NCBI GenBank assembly: GCA_934593275.1
Contig: CAKTQE010000001.1
Location: 90,400-154,399 of the forward strand
Direction: 5' to 3'
DNA: 64,000 nucleotides
DNA from: an uncultured Oscillospiraceae bacterium
GTDB taxonomy: Bacteria; Bacillota; Clostridia; Oscillospirales; Oscillospiraceae
The notes under the pieces were generated by a model. That model ran no database searches. It was given only the letters and a program-made list of their open reading frames with translations, and had not been told where the DNA came from. Made by a program: the position numbers and the translations under genes. Below, one piece after another: positions 16,819 through 25,704 of the stretch; position 1 is the first letter of the stretch, and each line of letters opens with the position of its first letter.

Positions 16819-17385
16819 ATGGACTTTTGGGGTCATCTGAAAACCGTCACCCACCATCGGTTTCTCGTATTACAGGGCTGCTTTCGGGTGGGACTATACT
16901 ATCAGGGCCTGACCCACGACCTTTCCAAGTTTTCCCCCACAGAGTTCCGGGAGGGCATCAAGTATTACCAGGGCTACCGCAGCCCCAACGCCCGGGAACG
17001 GGAGGAAAAGGGCTACAGCCTGGCCTGGATGCACCACAAGGGGCGCAACCGCCACCACTATGAATACTGGACGGATTTGAGTCCCCGGACCCTTCGCTAT
17101 GAGCCGGTGCAGATGCCCCGGCGGTATCTGGTGGAAATGGTCATGGACCGGCGGGCCGCCTCCATGACCTATCAGGGGGACAAATACACCGATGCTTCCC
17201 CCTACCTCTACTTTGAAAGAAGCCGGGAGCGGCTGCTGATGCACCCGGAAACCGAGCGGGAGCTTTGCTTCCTGCTGGAAATGCTGCGGGACCGGGGTGA
17301 AAAAGAGACATTCCGCTACATAAAAAAGTCCGTGCTTCAAAACAAGCCCTTTCCCTGGGAAATGAACGTCACCGAAGGAGTCTAG
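16819..17385 (+). CDS. DUF5662 family protein
   Basis: This 188-residue protein matches DUF5662, a family of unknown function common in Firmicutes. Conserved-looking stretches are YYQGLTHDLSKFSPTEF near residue 30 and WMHHKGRNRHHYEYW near residue 70. These His/Asp clusters suggest a metal-binding, HD-like site, but the activity is not established. GGAAGGATAAGGAT precedes the ATG at 16819. It sits between prfC and dtd with almost no spacing. Confidence 0.8.
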   Translation: MDFWGHLKTVTHHRFLVLQGCFRVGLYYQGLTHDLSKFSPTEFREGIKYYQGYRSPNAREREEKGYSLAWMHHKGRNRHHYEYWTDLSPRTLRYEPVQMPRRYLVEMVMDRRAASMTYQGDKYTDASPYLYFERSRERLLMHPETERELCFLLEMLRDRGEKETFRYIKKSVLQNKPFPWEMNVTEGV

Positions 17386-17387
17386 CC

Positions 17388-17855
17388 ATGCGTGCTGTTT
17401 TAACGAGAGTCAAATACGCCTCCGTCACCATTGACGGGGAAGTCACCGGGAAAATCGGCCCCGGATTTCTGATCCTGCTGGGAGTCGGCCCGGAGGATAC
17501 AGAGGAATGCGCCAAGGTTTTGGCGGAAAAAGCCCTGAGTCTCCGGGTTTTTGAGGACGAAAACGGAAAAATGAACCTGGGGCTGGATGCCGTAAACGGC
17601 CAGGTGCTGGTGGTCAGCCAGTTCACCCTCTACGGCAACTGCCGCAAGGGCCGCCGCCCCAGCTTTACGGAAGCCGCCCCGCCGGAACTGGGAAACCGGC
17701 TGTATGAAGAATTCCTGAGCCAGTGCGCCCGGCTGGGCTATCCCCCCCAGCATGGGCAGTTTGGGGCAGACATGAAAGTGGAATCCCTGAATGACGGACC
17801 CATCACCCTGATTCTGGACACCGACCAGCTGATGAACACCCCCCGCCGGGGGTAA
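17388..17855 (+). CDS. dtd: D-aminoacyl-tRNA deacylase
   Basis: DTD hydrolyses D-amino acids and glycine mischarged on tRNA. The 155-residue protein carries both family motifs: SQFTLYGNCRKGRRPSFTEA in the middle and GADMKVESLNDGPITLILDT at the C-terminus. The usual NGPVT is NDGPIT here. The start lies 2 bp after the DUF5662 stop. In other clostridia dtd follows recJ-relA; here it has been separated from them but still precedes the MBL gene and hemZ. Confidence 0.93.
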   Translation: MRAVLTRVKYASVTIDGEVTGKIGPGFLILLGVGPEDTEECAKVLAEKALSLRVFEDENGKMNLGLDAVNGQVLVVSQFTLYGNCRKGRRPSFTEAAPPELGNRLYEEFLSQCARLGYPPQHGQFGADMKVESLNDGPITLILDTDQLMNTPRRG

Positions 17856-17865
17856 GGAGGCACTG

Positions 17866-18453
17866 ATGTTACAAATTCATACCCTCCCCCTGGGAGACTA
17901 TCAAACCAACTGCTACATTCTGCACCAAGAGGGCAACCGGGACTGCCTGGTCATCGACCCGGGCTATGAGCCAGAAATCATTTTAAGCTACCTTTCCGAA
18001 AAGGGGCTGACAATCCAGGCCATCCTGCTGACCCACGGCCATTTTGACCATGTGGGGGCCGTCCGGGAACTGGCCGCTCAAACCGACTGCCGGGTCTACT
18101 TAAACCCCAAGGATTTAGCCATGCCCCCTATGCTGACGGCAGGTCCCCTGTATTACACCAACAGCTACGGCGAGGGCGATCAACTGGACATTGCCGGTAT
18201 CTCCCTCCAGGTGCTGGAAACTCCGGGCCACACCCCCGGCTCCGTGTGCCTGATAACCGATAACAACCTCTTTAGCGGCGACACCCTGTTCTGCGGCTCC
18301 TGCGGCAGAACGGACCTGCCCTGCGGAGATCACCGGGCCATGACCGAATCCCTGAAACGTCTGGCCGCCCTCCGGGAGGACTATACCGTCTACCCCGGCC
18401 ACGGCAGCAATACCACCCTGGCCTGGGAACAGAAAACCAATCCCTATCTGTAA
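17866..18453 (+). CDS. metallo-beta-lactamase-fold hydrolase (glyoxalase II-like)
   Basis: This 195-residue protein has the zinc-binding motif THGHFDHVG (ligands H57, H59, D61, H62), a later TPGHTPGS containing the third His, SGDTLFCGSCGRTD, and YPGHGSNTT. This is the YqgX-type group of hydroxyacylglutathione-hydrolase-like proteins. These act on thioesters or have unknown substrates in bacteria that lack glutathione. AAGGAGG precedes the ATG. It is part of the dtd-hemZ run. Confidence 0.88.
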   Translation: MLQIHTLPLGDYQTNCYILHQEGNRDCLVIDPGYEPEIILSYLSEKGLTIQAILLTHGHFDHVGAVRELAAQTDCRVYLNPKDLAMPPMLTAGPLYYTNSYGEGDQLDIAGISLQVLETPGHTPGSVCLITDNNLFSGDTLFCGSCGRTDLPCGDHRAMTESLKRLAALREDYTVYPGHGSNTTLAWEQKTNPYL

Positions 18454-18464
18454 AGGATATGCCT

Positions 18465-19910
18465 ATGAATCTCACCCTTTCCGGTCACGAGGACCGTTAC
18501 GCCGTGGAGCAGCTGTTGCTGTCCCTGTTTCCCGAGGGGGCAGAGCTGGAAGCCAGATCTACCCTGCACCGAGGCCCCACCTGGCTTACCGCCACGGCGG
18601 AGATCACCCTTGGGGGCCAGACCCATCGGGCCAGCCGCCGTCTGAAAGCGGACTGCGAAACCGTGCGCCTGCGCAGGCAGATTTTGCAGCAGAGCGTTTA
18701 TCTGGCGGCTCTGCCATTGCTTCCCGCCGTCCCCGCCTGGGGGGCCTTGGCAGGGGTGCGGCCCACCAAGCTGACCACCCGGCATCTATTGGAGGGCGGA
18801 ACCCCAAAAACCGCAGATAAAATGCTGGAGGACACCTACTTTGTCACCCAGCAGCGGCGGCGTCTGGCGGTGGACTGCTCTGTTTCCACGGTAGAAGCCA
18901 TCAAAAAAACGGACTCCCAGGACCTGTCCCTCTACATCGGTATCCCTTTCTGCCCTACCCGCTGCGCCTATTGCAGCTTTGTCAGCCGCAGTGTGGGAAA
19001 GAAAACCGAGCTGTTGGAGCCGTATCTACAGACCCTGTTGCGGGAGATCGAATACACCGGAAGGCTTCTGAAAAAATCCGGCTACCACATCCGCAGTCTC
19101 TACATCGGCGGCGGTACCCCCACCACCCTGTCCGGCCCCCAGATGGCAAGGCTCCTGGATGCCATTCACCAGCATCTGGATTTGAGCCGCTGCCTGGAAT
19201 TTACGGTGGAGGGCGGGCGGCCCGATACCCTGGATGGGGAGAAGCTGCAAACCATTTTTGCCCACGGGGCAAACCGCATGAGCATCAACCCCCAGAGCAT
19301 GGTGGATGCCGTGCTGCGGGCCTCCGGGCGGCCCCACCGGGCAGAGGATATTCTGCGCTCCTATGGCGAGGCCCAGGATGCCGGGTTCCGGGACATCAAT
19401 ATGGATTTGATTGCCGGACTGCCGGGAGACAGCTTTGAGGGCTTCCGCCACAGCCTGGATACGGTAGCAGCCCTGAACCCCTCCAACATCACCGTCCACA
19501 CCCTGGCCCTGAAAAAAGGGGCAGACCTGTTTGAGCATCGGGAGAACCTGCCCTCTCAGGAGGAGGTCACCCGGATGGTGGACTACGCCGAGGAGACCCT
19601 GAGAAATCTTCATTACAAGCCCTATTATCTCTACCGTCAGAAATACATGTCCGGCTCCTTTGAAAACGTAGGTTGGAGCCGGGATGGCCGGGACTGCCTG
19701 TATAATATCTACATGATGGAGGAAGTGCATACCGTCCTGTCTCTGGGGGGCGGCGGCATGACCAAGGTGAATCTGCCGGACGGCAAGCTCACCCGGTTCC
19801 ACAACCCCAAATTCCCGGAACAGTACATTCAGCAATTTGACAGCGTTCTGCGGCAAAAGGAAGAAATTTTCCGGCTGCTGGAAAGCCTGAACAGCACGAA
19901 ACCAGCGTAA
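18465..19910 (+). CDS. hemZ: coproporphyrinogen dehydrogenase-like radical SAM protein HemZ
   Basis: HemZ is a radical SAM protein related to oxygen-independent coproporphyrinogen III oxidase. The [4Fe-4S] motif CPTRCAYC places Cys163, Cys167 and Cys170 in the CxxxCxxC arrangement. The SAM-binding GGGTPTTL and a C-terminal HemN-like region follow. The N-terminal 150 residues form the HemZ-specific domain. I prefer ATG 18465, seven bases after AAAGGA, to the ATG at 18459. Clostridial HemZ proteins often occur without a full haem pathway, so the true substrate may differ. Confidence 0.9.
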   Translation: MNLTLSGHEDRYAVEQLLLSLFPEGAELEARSTLHRGPTWLTATAEITLGGQTHRASRRLKADCETVRLRRQILQQSVYLAALPLLPAVPAWGALAGVRPTKLTTRHLLEGGTPKTADKMLEDTYFVTQQRRRLAVDCSVSTVEAIKKTDSQDLSLYIGIPFCPTRCAYCSFVSRSVGKKTELLEPYLQTLLREIEYTGRLLKKSGYHIRSLYIGGGTPTTLSGPQMARLLDAIHQHLDLSRCLEFTVEGGRPDTLDGEKLQTIFAHGANRMSINPQSMVDAVLRASGRPHRAEDILRSYGEAQDAGFRDINMDLIAGLPGDSFEGFRHSLDTVAALNPSNITVHTLALKKGADLFEHRENLPSQEEVTRMVDYAEETLRNLHYKPYYLYRQKYMSGSFENVGWSRDGRDCLYNIYMMEEVHTVLSLGGGGMTKVNLPDGKLTRFHNPKFPEQYIQQFDSVLRQKEEIFRLLESLNSTKPA

Positions 19911-19928
19911 AGCGAAAGGAAGGATACC

Positions 19929-21257
19929 TTGGATACCCTGATCACCAACGTCACCGCCGTGACCATGACCCCAGGAGCGGAAGTGCTTTTTGGGGTGAAC
20001 ATCGGCATTGCCGATGGAAAAATCGAGTTTATTTCCAAAAAAGTGCCGGAGGAACTGCCCCAGACCATTATCGAGGGTACCGGCATGGTGGCCATTCCGG
20101 GTCTAATCAACTGCCATACCCATCTGGCTACCTCTGTGCTGCGGTGCTTTACCGATGATTTGAGCAACAAAGAGGCCCTGGAAGCCCTGCTTCAAAAGGA
20201 GGCCCGGATGGACTCCCGCAGTGCCAAGGCCGCGGCCACCCTCTCCATTGCCGAGTGTCTGCGCTTCGGCGTGACCTCCGTATCAGACCTCTATTACTAC
20301 CCGGATGCCACCGCCAAGGCCGTGGCGGAAACCGGCATCAAGGGAAACCTTGCCTTGTCTGCCTATCGCTTTGTGGATGAATGCGAGGAATTTGACTTTG
20401 AAACCGACGAGCAGTGCCGGGAATTCCAGCGGGTGGTGGACAAATGGCACGGCTTTGACAATGGCCGTATCAAAATCGATGCCGGGATCTACTCGGAGTA
20501 CACCGGCAACTACCCCCTCTGGGAAGCCCTGGCAGGCTACGCCAGTGAAAAGGGTCTGGGCATGCAGCTGCACCTGAGCGAAAGCCAGAACGAGGTGGAT
20601 TCCTGCCTGGACCGCACCGGCATGACCCCCGGGGAGCTTCTGAGCTGCCACCGGCTCTTTGCCGTCCCTGCTACCGCCGCGGGCTGCGGATATCTGACCC
20701 CGGAGGAGGCCAAAATGCTAGGCAAAAAGCATGCCTCTGCCGTGGCCCTGCCTCTGTCCGCCGCCAAAAACGGCCAGCACTGCGCCTCCATCACGGACCT
20801 GGTAAAAGCCGGGATGAACGTGGCCCTGGGTACTGACGGGGCCATTCAGGCGGGCAACCTGGATCTGTTTGAAGTGATGCGGGGTGCCGCCATGTCCGTC
20901 CGGGCAGAAAAGGGCGACCCCGCTGCCCTGCCCAGCTCTGCCGCCCTGATGATGGCCACCTTCTGCGGTGCCCAAGCCCAGGGCCGGGGGCTGGAATGCG
21001 GCATGCTGAAAGAGGGGTATGACGCGGACCTGGTGCTGATCGATTTCTCCGCCCCCCACCTGATGCCCTGTCACAACGTCATCACAGGCCTGGTCTACGC
21101 CGCCAAGGGCGGGGATGTGGCCATGACCATGGTCCGGGGCAAGATCCTCTACCAGAACGGCAAATTCCCCACCATTGACTTAAACGCCGTTATTGCGGAA
21201 CTGACTACCTATGCCATCCCCAAGCTTTTCGCCAAGGAGGAGTCCGGCAATGGCTGA
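19929..21257 (+). CDS. amidohydrolase of the SsnA/MtaD type with an altered metal site
   Basis: This 442-residue protein has the metal-dependent hydrolase barrel of cytosine deaminase-like and S-adenosylhomocysteine/methylthioadenosine deaminase proteins. Ligands H63 and H65 (NCHTH), H215 (LHLSES) and D303 (GTDGAI) are present. At the place of the usual His in an AHC motif the protein reads AGC (Gly252), so one metal ligand seems lost. Translation starts at TTG 19929 behind AAGGAAGGA. Its end overlaps the next gene by 8 bp. The substrate cannot be assigned. Confidence 0.82.
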   Translation: MDTLITNVTAVTMTPGAEVLFGVNIGIADGKIEFISKKVPEELPQTIIEGTGMVAIPGLINCHTHLATSVLRCFTDDLSNKEALEALLQKEARMDSRSAKAAATLSIAECLRFGVTSVSDLYYYPDATAKAVAETGIKGNLALSAYRFVDECEEFDFETDEQCREFQRVVDKWHGFDNGRIKIDAGIYSEYTGNYPLWEALAGYASEKGLGMQLHLSESQNEVDSCLDRTGMTPGELLSCHRLFAVPATAAGCGYLTPEEAKMLGKKHASAVALPLSAAKNGQHCASITDLVKAGMNVALGTDGAIQAGNLDLFEVMRGAAMSVRAEKGDPAALPSSAALMMATFCGAQAQGRGLECGMLKEGYDADLVLIDFSAPHLMPCHNVITGLVYAAKGGDVAMTMVRGKILYQNGKFPTIDLNAVIAELTTYAIPKLFAKEESGNG

Positions 21258-22845
21258 TAAACGCAAGCAGCAGAACTTCCTGCAAGGCACCGCCATGCTG
21301 GCCATGGCCACAGCCCTGGTAAAAATCATCGGCGCGGTGTATAAAATTCCCCTGAACGCCATCATTGGCGAAAAGGGCTTTGGGTATTTTAATACCGCCT
21401 ATGAAATTTACAACGTGCTGCTGATGGTCTCCACCGCGGGGCTGCCTGTAGCCATGAGCCGCATGATCTCCCAGGCCAACTCCCTGGAAAACTACAATCA
21501 GGTCCGGCGGGTCTATACCACCGCCCGGGGCATTTTCCTGGGTCTGGGCATTGTGGGCAGCCTGATGATGACCCTGTTCTGCCGCCAGCTGGCCCGGTTC
21601 CAGAACCAGCCCGATGCCTGGGCCGCCATTGGCTTCCTGGGACCCTGCGTGCTGCTGATTTGCATTATGAGTACGTTCCGGGGCTTCTTCCAGGGTCACG
21701 GAAATATGCTGCCCACCTCCGTCTCCCAGGTCATTGAGGCCGTGGTGCGGCTGGTGGTGGGAATGACCGCCGCACTGCTGCTGCTGAAAACCACCGGCTC
21801 CATACCTCTGGCCGCCGGCGGTGCCATTCTGGGCGTAACTGCCAGCTGTCTGTTAAGCTCTGTATATCTTTACATTGTTTTTCAGCGCAGCTACAAGGAC
21901 CTGCCGGTGTCCAAGGACACCCCCTGGAGCTATAAGGCCACCGCCAAGGGGCTTCTCATCATTGCCATTCCCATTACCCTTGGCTCTGCCTGCTTGCAGA
22001 TCATTACGGCCCTGGCCAGTAAAATCTACATGGGCCAGCTGCTCGCCTCCGGTGTGACCCAACAGGCGGCAGACACCATGCGGGGCGTTCACGTCATGAC
22101 CCAGACCATTTTCAACATGCCCTGCGCCTTTATTACCCCCATTACCATCAGCATCATCCCCGCCATCACCGCCCAGCTCACCACCGGCGACCTGGTCGCT
22201 GCCCAGAAAACCGAGGAGTCCGCCGCCCGGATCACGGGCCTGGTATCCATCCCCTGCGCCATCGGTCTTGCGGTATTGGCCCGGCCTATTACGGCTCTTC
22301 TTGGGGGCTACACCGGGGAAAAATTAGAGCTTGCCACCAGGCTTATGACCATTCTGGGCGTTTGCGTGTTCTTTAACGCCGTGGTGCTGGTTTCCACCGC
22401 CATTATGCAGGCCCACGGCCATGTGACCCGTCCGGTCATTAATATGGTGGTAGCCGGATGTCTGCGGCTGGTCTGCGTGTATGTGCTGTCCGGAAACCCG
22501 GCCATCGGCATCGTAGGTGCGCCCATCAGCAACCTCACCTGCTATATTGTCATTTTCCTTTTAAACCTGCTGGCCATCCGGCAGCTGTTTGAGGAGGCCC
22601 CCTCCATTGTCCCCAACGTCCTCCGGCCCCTGCTCTCGGGCCTGCTTATGGGTGCCTGCGCCCTGGGCTGCTACCGGGGAATGCTGGCACTGGGCATTCA
22701 CAGCAGACTCCTGCTGTGCGCCCTGCCAGTCTGCGTCGGCGGCGTGGTATATGTAGCCGCCATCATCTTCCTGAAAGTCCTGCGCCGGGAAGATTGTCTG
22801 CTGCTGCCCAAGGGTGAAAAAATCGCCAGAATGCTGAAGCTGTAA
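21250..22845 (+). CDS. SpoVB/MurJ-like polysaccharide flippase family protein
   Basis: This is a 531-residue protein of the MVF/MATE-like polysaccharide export group with about 14 hydrophobic segments. The N-terminus (TALVKIIGAVYKIPLNAIIG, GYFNTAYEIYNVLL) is typical of SpoVB and relatives that move lipid-linked precursors across the membrane, often for spore cortex or cell wall. AAGGAGGA precedes ATG 21250, which overlaps the end of the amidohydrolase gene. A terminator follows. Whether it serves sporulation or vegetative growth cannot be told. Confidence 0.87.
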   Translation: MADKRKQQNFLQGTAMLAMATALVKIIGAVYKIPLNAIIGEKGFGYFNTAYEIYNVLLMVSTAGLPVAMSRMISQANSLENYNQVRRVYTTARGIFLGLGIVGSLMMTLFCRQLARFQNQPDAWAAIGFLGPCVLLICIMSTFRGFFQGHGNMLPTSVSQVIEAVVRLVVGMTAALLLLKTTGSIPLAAGGAILGVTASCLLSSVYLYIVFQRSYKDLPVSKDTPWSYKATAKGLLIIAIPITLGSACLQIITALASKIYMGQLLASGVTQQAADTMRGVHVMTQTIFNMPCAFITPITISIIPAITAQLTTGDLVAAQKTEESAARITGLVSIPCAIGLAVLARPITALLGGYTGEKLELATRLMTILGVCVFFNAVVLVSTAIMQAHGHVTRPVINMVVAGCLRLVCVYVLSGNPAIGIVGAPISNLTCYIVIFLLNLLAIRQLFEEAPSIVPNVLRPLLSGLLMGACALGCYRGMLALGIHSRLLLCALPVCVGGVVYVAAIIFLKVLRREDCLLLPKGEKIARMLKL

Positions 22846-22849
22846 TAAA

Positions 22850-22880
22850 AAGGCTGTCCCATATTTGGGGCAGCTTTTTT
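22850..22880 (+). terminator. intrinsic terminator after the flippase gene
   Basis: GGCTGTCCCA and TGGGGCAGC pair around ATATT, followed by TTTTTT. Confidence 0.8.
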
Positions 22881-22921
22881 GTGTACAAAGGGGGCGGAAA
22901 ATCAAAACCGCCCCCCGTTTA

Positions 22922-23044
22922 TGTCATTCCGAGCGAACGCAGTGCGTCGAGGAATCTTCCCAAGTGGCAGATTTTACCTTGTGGTGGTTCTTTGTCCCAC
23001 GTGGTGGATTCCTCCACTCCGCTTACGCTGCGGTCGGAATGACA
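22922..23044 (+). repeat. 123-bp palindromic repeat, copy 5
   Basis: It has the same terminal inverted repeats as the other copies, with GCGTCGAGG instead of GAGTCGAGG inside. Confidence 0.85.
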
Positions 23045-23108
23045 GAACGGGGGGACGTTTTGTACGGATTCGCCTATTGTTCCTGGAATGTTTCACGCCG
23101 CCCCGCTG

Positions 23109-23177
23109 CCTCATCAGTCAGGGCTGCGCCCTGCCAGCTTCCCCGGAGGGGAAGCTTTTGTACCGGGCTTTGGGGTG
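23109..23177 (+). repeat. CTTCCCCGGAGGGGAAG module, copy 3
   Basis: It is nearly identical to the modules at 1645 and 9490. Confidence 0.8.
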
Positions 23178-23281
23178 CAGGTGTACGTTCTGGACCAGGG
23201 TGTCGGTTCTTTTTGGTGAGAAATCCTAGAATGCCCCCAGGGTGGGGCGGTATTTTTAACAGTAATTTAAGAGTCCTGCCA

Positions 23282-23310
23282 TTGCATCCCCAGGAAAAAT
23301 GTGCTACAAT
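23282..23310 (+). promoter_or_regulatory. sigma-A promoter of the COG2426-type gene
   Basis: TTGCAT (23282-23287) and TACAAT (23305-23310) are 17 bp apart. Confidence 0.7.
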
Positions 23311-23339
23311 AAGTTGAATCCTGAACAATTGGTGATAGA

Positions 23340-23816
23340 ATGTTTGATAAGTATCTTTCTGTGTTTTTCATATCCATGGTACCCCTGATCGAGCTGCGGG
23401 CGGCGGTGCCTATTGCCATTGGCATGGGCATTCCCACCATGCGGGCCATTGCGATTTGTGCCATTGGAAATATGATTCCCGTACCCATCATTTATCTGTT
23501 TGCCCGGAAAGTTCTGATCTGGGGGCTGGACAAGCCCGGTATCGGGGGTGTCTGCCGGTTCTTCCATGACAAAGGGGAGAAAGCCGGACGGAAGCTGGCC
23601 GGAGGAAAGTACGGGCGGTTTGGTATGGTGGCGGCACTGACGGTGTTTGTAGGTGTCCCCATTCCCGGCACCGGGGCCTGGACCGGCACCCTGGGGGCAA
23701 GCTTTTTGGACCTGGGGCTGAAAAAAACCGTGGCATCCGTAACCACCGGCGTGCTTATGGCGGCGGTCATTATGGCAACCGTCAGCCGGGTGGGTGTACA
23801 TGTATTCGGACTTTAA
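23340..23816 (+). CDS. small multidrug export (COG2426) family membrane protein
   Basis: This 158-residue membrane protein has about four hydrophobic segments and the family signature VPLIELRAAVPIAIGMGI near residue 14. GVPIPGTGAWTGTLGA follows in the second half. The family is annotated as putative small multidrug export, but its transport role is poorly proven. The ribosome site (GGTGATAG) is weak. The HIT gene starts 20 bp downstream, so the two are probably one transcript. Confidence 0.85.
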   Translation: MFDKYLSVFFISMVPLIELRAAVPIAIGMGIPTMRAIAICAIGNMIPVPIIYLFARKVLIWGLDKPGIGGVCRFFHDKGEKAGRKLAGGKYGRFGMVAALTVFVGVPIPGTGAWTGTLGASFLDLGLKKTVASVTTGVLMAAVIMATVSRVGVHVFGL

Positions 23817-23836
23817 TGTTATGGAGGCGTTTTAAC

Positions 23837-24178
23837 ATGAATGATTGTCTGTTCTGCCGCATTATTGCCGGGGAGATTCCCTCGACCAAGGTCTATGAGG
23901 ATGAAACCGTCTTTGCCTTTCGGGACATTGCGCCCCAGGCCCCTACCCATATTCTGGTGATCCCCAAGACCCATATTTCCGGCTGCAACGGTGTCAATGA
24001 GGAAAACAGCGGGGTGGTTGCCCACATTTTTGAGGTGATTCCCAAAATCGCTCAGGCGGAACACCTTACCGGGGGCTACCGGGTGGTTTCCAATTGCGGA
24101 GCCGACGCCGGACAGACCGTACCCCATCTGCATTTCCATATTCTTGGCGGCAAAACGCTTGCGTTGGAAATGGCTTGA
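23837..24178 (+). CDS. HIT family hydrolase (HinT-like)
   Basis: This 113-residue protein has the histidine triad HLHFHILGG near the C-terminus and the N-terminal CLFCRIIAGEIPSTKVYED typical of HinT. HinT is a cytosolic nucleoside phosphoramidase acting on AMP-lysine and similar adducts. ATGGAGGCG precedes ATG 23837. The -35 box of the thiT promoter overlaps its stop codon. Confidence 0.93.
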   Translation: MNDCLFCRIIAGEIPSTKVYEDETVFAFRDIAPQAPTHILVIPKTHISGCNGVNEENSGVVAHIFEVIPKIAQAEHLTGGYRVVSNCGADAGQTVPHLHFHILGGKTLALEMA

Positions 24179-24202
24179 CAAATTGCGACAATTGCGTATA
24201 AT
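24175..24202 (+). promoter_or_regulatory. sigma-A promoter of thiT
   Basis: TTGACA (24175-24180), a 16-bp spacer and TATAAT (24197-24202). The -35 box overlaps the HIT stop codon. Confidence 0.8.
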
Positions 24203-24222
24203 AGAGTCAATCGCATAGCGCC

Positions 24223-24310
24223 GTCTTCGGGGAGCCGGTAAACCGGCTGAGAAAGGGATGATAGCCCTGACCCGCTAAACCTGATACGGTTAATACCGTC
24301 GGAGGGAAAG
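24223..24310 (+). promoter_or_regulatory. TPP riboswitch (THI element)
   Basis: The conserved pieces appear in order: GGGGAGCC, the CTGAGAAAG pyrimidine-sensing loop, CCCGCTAAACCTGATACGG and the closing GTCGGAGGGAAAG. It lies between a promoter and a terminator hairpin, so thiamine pyrophosphate binding should stop transcription before thiT. Confidence 0.93.
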
Positions 24311-24330
24311 ATGCGGACCATGACCTTTTT

Positions 24331-24373
24331 ATGTCGCATTGCACCCGGACAGGCTGCAATGCGGCATTTTTTC
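24331..24373 (+). terminator. riboswitch-controlled terminator before thiT
   Basis: ATGTCGCATTGCA and TGCAATGCGGCAT form a 13-bp stem followed by TTTTTTC, ending just before the thiT ribosome site. Confidence 0.85.
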
Positions 24374-24389
24374 TTTGGAGGTCTATTCC

Positions 24390-24941
24390 ATGCAAACTTC
24401 TCACGCAAAACTCCGCGCTCTGACCGAGGGCGCAATCCTCATCGCTCTGGCAGAGATCCTCAGCTTCCTGCCCCTGTACAAAATGCCCTGGGGCGGCTCC
24501 GTGGATCTGGCCATGCTGCCCATCATCGTCTTCTGTGTCCGCTGGGGCTTTGGCCCGGGCATGATCGTGGCTTTTGCCCACTCCCTGCTGCAGACCATGT
24601 TTGAGGGCGGCATTGCCATTGGCTGGCAGAGCATCCTGGGCGACTTCATCATCGCCTACTCCGTTCTGGGCCTGGCGGGCCTGTTCAAGGGCAAGTTCTA
24701 CCTGGCAACCGTGGTTGCCTGCGTGGCCCGGTTCCTGGTCCACTATGTGGTGGGTGCCACCATCTGGGCCGAGTACATGCCCGAAACCTTCTTCAACATG
24801 ACCATGACCACCCCCTGGATCTACTCCGCACTGTATAACGCCGCTTACATGCTGGTAGACATGCTGCTGATCCTGCTGGTGGGCTTCCTGCTGAGCAAGA
24901 CTCCTGCCAAGAAGTACCTGCAGGGTGAAGACCTGGCCTGA
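24390..24941 (+). CDS. thiT: thiamine ECF transporter S component ThiT
   Basis: ThiT is the membrane protein that captures thiamine and works with a shared ECF energizing module. The 183-residue protein has about six membrane segments and contains KMPWGGSVDLAMLPIIV and the thiamine-site region WAEYMPETFF. ATG 24390 has a GGAGGT ribosome site; the longer frame runs into the riboswitch terminator. The TPP riboswitch upstream supports the substrate strongly. No A or T components are adjacent here. Confidence 0.95.
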   Translation: MQTSHAKLRALTEGAILIALAEILSFLPLYKMPWGGSVDLAMLPIIVFCVRWGFGPGMIVAFAHSLLQTMFEGGIAIGWQSILGDFIIAYSVLGLAGLFKGKFYLATVVACVARFLVHYVVGATIWAEYMPETFFNMTMTTPWIYSALYNAAYMLVDMLLILLVGFLLSKTPAKKYLQGEDLA

Positions 24942-24965
24942 ACCTCCTGAACCTCCTGAATATTC

Positions 24966-25006
24966 AGAAAAACTCCCGAACGGCCCTGAAAAGCTGTTCG
25001 GGAGTT
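24966..25006 (-). terminator. intrinsic terminator, mainly for the PAP2/acyltransferase pair
   Basis: AACTCCCGAAC and GTTCGGGAGTT form a perfect 11-bp stem. The T-run follows on the minus strand (GGGAGTTTTTCTG), but the hairpin may also slow transcription coming from thiT. Confidence 0.75.
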
Positions 25007-25011
25007 CCATA

Positions 25012-25704
25012 TTATTGGGGGTTGGCTGCTTTTCTCCGGCGGAATCTGTCTTTCCAGTAGTCCTTGAAAACCAGAATCTCTGCCAATAGACCCAGAGGCA
25101 GGGCGGCGGCAATATCGATAACGGAGTGCTGCTTGACCACGGCGGTGGACAGGCTGATGACAATGACTGAAAAGACCACAAAGGCTTTCCAGACTTTACC
25201 GGCCTGTTTTTCCTTGAGCCAACAGGAGCCGATGCCCAGGGAATAGGCCACATGCAGCGAGGGGCATACCCCGGTGGGGGTGTCTGCCCGGTAAATAAGA
25301 GCCGCCAGGTGGGTAAAGAAGTTGTCCCTTACAAATTCCGTAGGCCGCAAATCCTGGTAGCTGGGATAGAGAATATAAACGGTCATGGCCACCACCTGGG
25401 TGATGGTGATGAAGATTTGCAGATTCCGGAAATTGGGAATATCATACAGGGCAAAGTACCCCAGGCTGATGACGATCAGCAGATACCAGAAGCAATAGGG
25501 AATGAAGAAAAACTCATTGAACGGAATCCGTTCATCCAAGGCACTATGGATCAGGTGGCAGCTTTCCACAGGAATCAGGTTTTCTGTGAGGAAATAAAAG
25601 ACAAAATACACCACCCACCCCAGCAGCAGTTTCAGGTGGGCAAACTCCGGCTGGTTGATTTTGGACAGCCGGAAAGTACGGTAGTCAACAACAGGTTTTT
25701 TCAT
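25012..25704 (-). CDS. PAP2-superfamily membrane phosphatase
   Basis: This 230-residue protein has about six membrane segments and the two typical PAP2 blocks: CPSLHVAYS (catalytic His region) and STAVVKQHSVIDI (second His). The layout resembles inositolphosphorylceramide synthase-like PAP2 proteins that act on lipid phosphates. Its ATG overlaps the stop of the acyltransferase gene by 4 bp, so the pair is translationally coupled and probably shares a role in phospholipid metabolism. Confidence 0.85.
   Translation of the reverse strand: MKKPVVDYRTFRLSKINQPEFAHLKLLLGWVVYFVFYFLTENLIPVESCHLIHSALDERIPFNEFFFIPYCFWYLLIVISLGYFALYDIPNFRNLQIFITITQVVAMTVYILYPSYQDLRPTEFVRDNFFTHLAALIYRADTPTGVCPSLHVAYSLGIGSCWLKEKQAGKVWKAFVVFSVIVISLSTAVVKQHSVIDIAAALPLGLLAEILVFKDYWKDRFRRRKAANPQ

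Larger units (their letters stand above)
22881..23281. repeat. intergenic mosaic of repeat modules (island 4)
   Basis: No gene is visible. The 123-bp palindrome (22922-23044) is followed by a GACGTTTTGTACGGATTCGC linker and the CTTCCCC hairpin module (23109-23177). The trailing CAATTGTC block seen in islands 1 and 2 is absent. Confidence 0.8.
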
